Assembly: GCA_032207245.1 (NCBI GenBank)
Contig: CM063507.1
Span: 84,477,879 to 84,541,878 of the forward strand
Length of the DNA: 64,000 bases
From: Pardosa pseudoannulata
Taxonomy: Eukaryota; Arthropoda; Arachnida; Araneae; Lycosidae
Direction of reading: 5' to 3'
Every line of letters starts with the position of its first letter. Position 1 is the stretch's first letter. Made by a program: the position numbers and the translations under genes. Shown here piece by piece: positions 26,510 through 64,000 of this stretch. The notes below the pieces were generated by a model. That model was not told where the DNA came from and searched no databases. It saw only the letters and a list, made by a program, of their open reading frames with translations.

Positions 26510-27413
26510 TAATGTTTCAAAGCTTCCAGCAAGTAATTGAGTGAATCGTTTTATTTGTGATAGATAAGCTAAGCTACGGAGGTGTGGTGGCTTAGTATAA
26601 ATTTTAAAAATAAAGAAAACTTTGTGTAACTGCATTTCATCTTGAAATACCTTTGAATAAAATAAAAAGACTGTCAAAAGCGATGATAAAAGATTGGCAT
26701 TGTGGAAGACTGAGAAAAGCTGTTCATCAAGGACAGCTTAAGTTCACGCAAGGGAAGTCTAATTTTTTGAAGATTTGTTTAATATTGGTATAAAGTTTCC
26801 TTCTTTTACTTGACTCATTCAAAATCATTATTAATGTTTCCGTAATTCGGTACAACAAACGCAGTTCTTTAAAAGTTTAGGAAAGCATTTTTCTTCTTCT
26901 CCCATTTTAAGACATATTATGTGATAATGCGCTCATTACAGAATAAAAAAAAGATTACCAAAAACTACTCTTTTTTTTAAGAAATAAGTGTTTCTGTATT
27001 AGGAAAGCACCATATTTTAGGAACACGAACAACTTCCAAAGCGCGGAATGATTACTGTATTTTCAGATTATGTTAAAAATTCATTCGCTAATTTTTAAAA
27101 ATTCATCAAAGCCTGTTTAGAACTCTGAAGAGATAAAGCAATGCCACCTCATCTAATCATTATAAATCACATTCTAAAAATTTTTTAACTATTTAATAAA
27201 ATTGATAGTTTTTCGTTTCAAAAGAAATTGATGGTTTCTAGCTAAACTTCATATTTGTTTATTAATCAAATAAGCTTTTCCTCATAAACCTTTTCAAGGG
27301 AAATGTTCTCCAGTGTGACATACTACCAAGTAACTGTCAATTCTCATGATCACAGAAATAGGTCATACAGCGACCTCTCGTGGCACCTGATAAAACCTCA
27401 TTTGATCAACACC
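26510..27413. other. Upstream region of the transporter gene, unassigned
   Basis: AT-rich sequence with no clear transposon ends or reading frames. It probably contains distal regulatory sequence of the SLC17 gene but I can point to no specific site. Confidence 0.35.
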
Positions 27414-27440
27414 TGACGTCATCATCGGCAGGATGGCGGT
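27414..27440 (+). promoter_or_regulatory. Candidate core promoter: CRE palindrome and GATGGCGG motif
   Basis: TGACGTCA (27414-27421) is a full cAMP-response-element palindrome. CAGGATGGCGGT (27429-27440) resembles the YY1/downstream element found at many TATA-less animal promoters. Both lie within 135 bp upstream of the start codon in a locally GC-richer patch. Transcription start is not determined. Confidence 0.5.
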
Positions 27441-27462
27441 ATATTGTAAACGGAGGACTTAG
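27433..27462 (+). other. Possible upstream ORF of the transporter mRNA
   Basis: The ATG inside GATGGCGG opens a 9-codon frame (MAVYCKRRT) that stops at 27460-27462, 84 bp before the main start. It matters only if transcription begins upstream of 27433. Confidence 0.35.
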
Positions 27463-27546
27463 TACCTTAACAGCTGTTGCTGTTTCAACATATTAAATGC
27501 TCTTAATAAGTTATAAAATGAAGTAGAAACCAAACCGTAGATTACA

Positions 27547-62383
<34,837 letters not shown>

Positions 62384-62479
62384 GTAAAAGCAAATGAATA
62401 TTATAATTGTAGTCTTAATGATTATTAATTCAAAAATAAATTGTACACTTTGACAGGGCCTGCATGCTTTTAAAATTAA

Positions 62480-63411
62480 GGTATCTGTCAACATTCGGAG
62501 AACTTTTTTCTTTAAATGTAGAAACTAGTTGTTTTTACATTTTTACATTTATTTTTTATATTATCATAGAGAATGGCACCTAAAAAATTTATTCTTGAAA
62601 AAGTTTTTATAAAATTTCTAATAAAGAAAATTTAGTAAAAAAAATCAGGTTTTTTCAGAAGGTCTCCTTTTTTAATAAATTAAATTATTTCAATATTTTT
62701 GGATGCAACACATTTCTTATACATTGGACTAGTGAAACTCCTAAAACCTTTGCTTCATTTACATTTGGTAAAAAATTTGGGTCCTTAAAAATCATGCACA
62801 TTGAATTTTTAATGAATTTTCATGACCTTTATATCTAATTATGAGTGTAACATCATTAAAAATTATCCAAATTTAAAGCTTTTAGGTCATTCACTAATCA
62901 ATACTATCAAAAGCATTCATAATAATTTTCAACAAAATATTTTAAGAACTTTTTGAGAAATCCCATTTTAAGTTTCAACATTTTATTAAAAATACCGTTC
63001 CGAGAAAAACGCATTTGAAGTTTATGAAAGCAACTTTAACTATTAAAAAATTAAAATACATGTTTAAAATTCCCCACACTTTCTTGCTTCAAAACTTTCT
63101 AATTGCCAAGTTGCTAATTATTAAAAATACTAGAAAAATGTTTAAACTAATCTTCGTGAAAATTTAAAAAGTTTTGTCCAAAAAATGCTCTTTAAAAGGC
63201 TTTAAATTCACAACTTCCAGTTCCGAAGTCGCTACTTCTGTTTTGTTTTGACAGCTGTCACTGATGTTTAAACAGCTGTCACTTTTCTTTAAAATGCCAT
63301 AGAGACAAAACAAAAACAGATTTAGAAGCCTAAAAGTGGAAATTTTACAATAGAGAAATAAAAAATTATGATTATTGGCAAAAAATAACGTTTTCAATAT
63401 AGACGGATACC
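62480..63411. mobile_element. TTAA-flanked non-autonomous element, copy 2, intron 8
   Basis: Left TTAA at 62476-62479 and start GGTATCTGTCAACATTCGG. The right end, reversed, reads GGTATCCGTCTATATTG; the right TTAA has mutated. Aligns throughout with 41355-42272. Confidence 0.75.
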
Positions 63412-63880
63412 ATAGAGTTTTATCTTTAATTTTAGGTTCTCTTTAAAACCCGCTATCTTGATGTTAAGTCCTTTTAAACAAATAGTTATTTTAAAAGCAG
63501 CATACTCTGAAATAAATTACTAAAAGTGAAAGCCAAGCAAGTAGTATCTCCAAAAGGTTAATATATTCTATTAATTTTCACAAAATGAAGTTTCATCAAG
63601 ATATTTTTCATTTTACTGTTTTAGGGCATTCTGCAGAAAATCTTATGGAAAGGTAAAATCTTAAATTCATTTTAAGTTTGTTCAGATATTGATAGATAAT
63701 GCATCTGTAAATTGAAGCCTTTATAAATCTTTATGAAATAGTTAAAGCTTTAGAATAAGAGTTAAACTGCAAATGTTCATACATTAGTAGTTTTTATTTC
63801 CATGTTTTAAATACTGCTTTTAGAAAAAAGGCCTATCTCTTAATTGGTGTATTCTGTGTTATTTGGACTGAATTGCCTAT

Positions 63881-64000
63881 TTAACCCTTTCATGACGGGA
63901 AGTGCAAACGCGTGCTTATCTCTGAGGCCGGCAGTCACTTTCGCGAGTGAGTATCCTGGGCCGGAGGGTTTTTTTCTATTAAGCCTAAATTCATAAAATT
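63881..64000. mobile_element. Left end of a TTAA-type repeat, cut by window edge
   Basis: TTAA (63881-63884) is followed by CCCTTTCATGACGGGAAG, similar in style to the TTAA MITE ends at 12570 and 32645. The other end is outside the window. Confidence 0.5.

Noticed and set aside
63625..63652. A 28-bp ninth exon of the transporter (AG before, GT after)
   Set aside because: It encodes a GHSAENLMER-like peptide with no match to the expected TM11 segment after DFAG and leaves an unlikely phase.

Overview
This window is nuclear DNA of an animal, most likely an arthropod and probably an arachnid. It is AT-rich, with long introns, very long (TA)n tracts, tRNA-derived SINEs and many degraded DNA transposons. 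The arachnid placement is inference from the repeat style and the form of the one gene; nothing in the sequence fixes the species. There are no prokaryotic features, no CRISPR array, no rRNA gene and no genuine tRNA gene.

The only host protein gene I can support is on the + strand from 27547 to beyond 62383. It is an SLC17-family transporter closest to sialin (SLC17A5 type). Eight coding exons with consistent GT-AG junctions and matching phases give 468 codons; the last exon or exons lie past the right edge. It carries the family's key residues: Arg in ALRVNLSVA, Lys in GGK, two Glu in LEGLGE and His in FPAMHAM. A CRE-type site and a GATGGCGG motif lie just upstream of the ATG. Introns are 1.3 to 11.7 kb and are packed with transposons.

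Region 1-27400 holds no convincing host gene. It contains two Tc1-like elements (one internally deleted), three copies of a hAT-like family, Helitron-like elements, pogo-like elements, a nested TTAA-flanked element, foldback elements, a mariner remnant, SINEs and several (TA)n tracts of hundreds of bases.

Region 27400-64000 is the transporter gene. Intron 1 holds a 44-bp minisatellite of about 24 units. Introns 2-8 hold Tigger/pogo-like elements, Helitron-like elements, hAT elements with transposase C-termini, TTAA elements, LINE 3' ends and SINEs. Many insertions are nested, and several can be proven from perfect target duplications or from an uninterrupted paralogous copy in the same window.

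The most interesting observations are a SINE parent-offspring pair in which the offspring carries about 25 bases of the parent's 5' flank, a double-hAT composite (with a Helitron inside) that splits a LINE reading frame, a SINE-bounded composite retro-unit with a 10-bp target duplication, a 600-bp foldback made of two inverted copies of a shorter element, and an unidentified repeat whose reading frame is similar in two copies.
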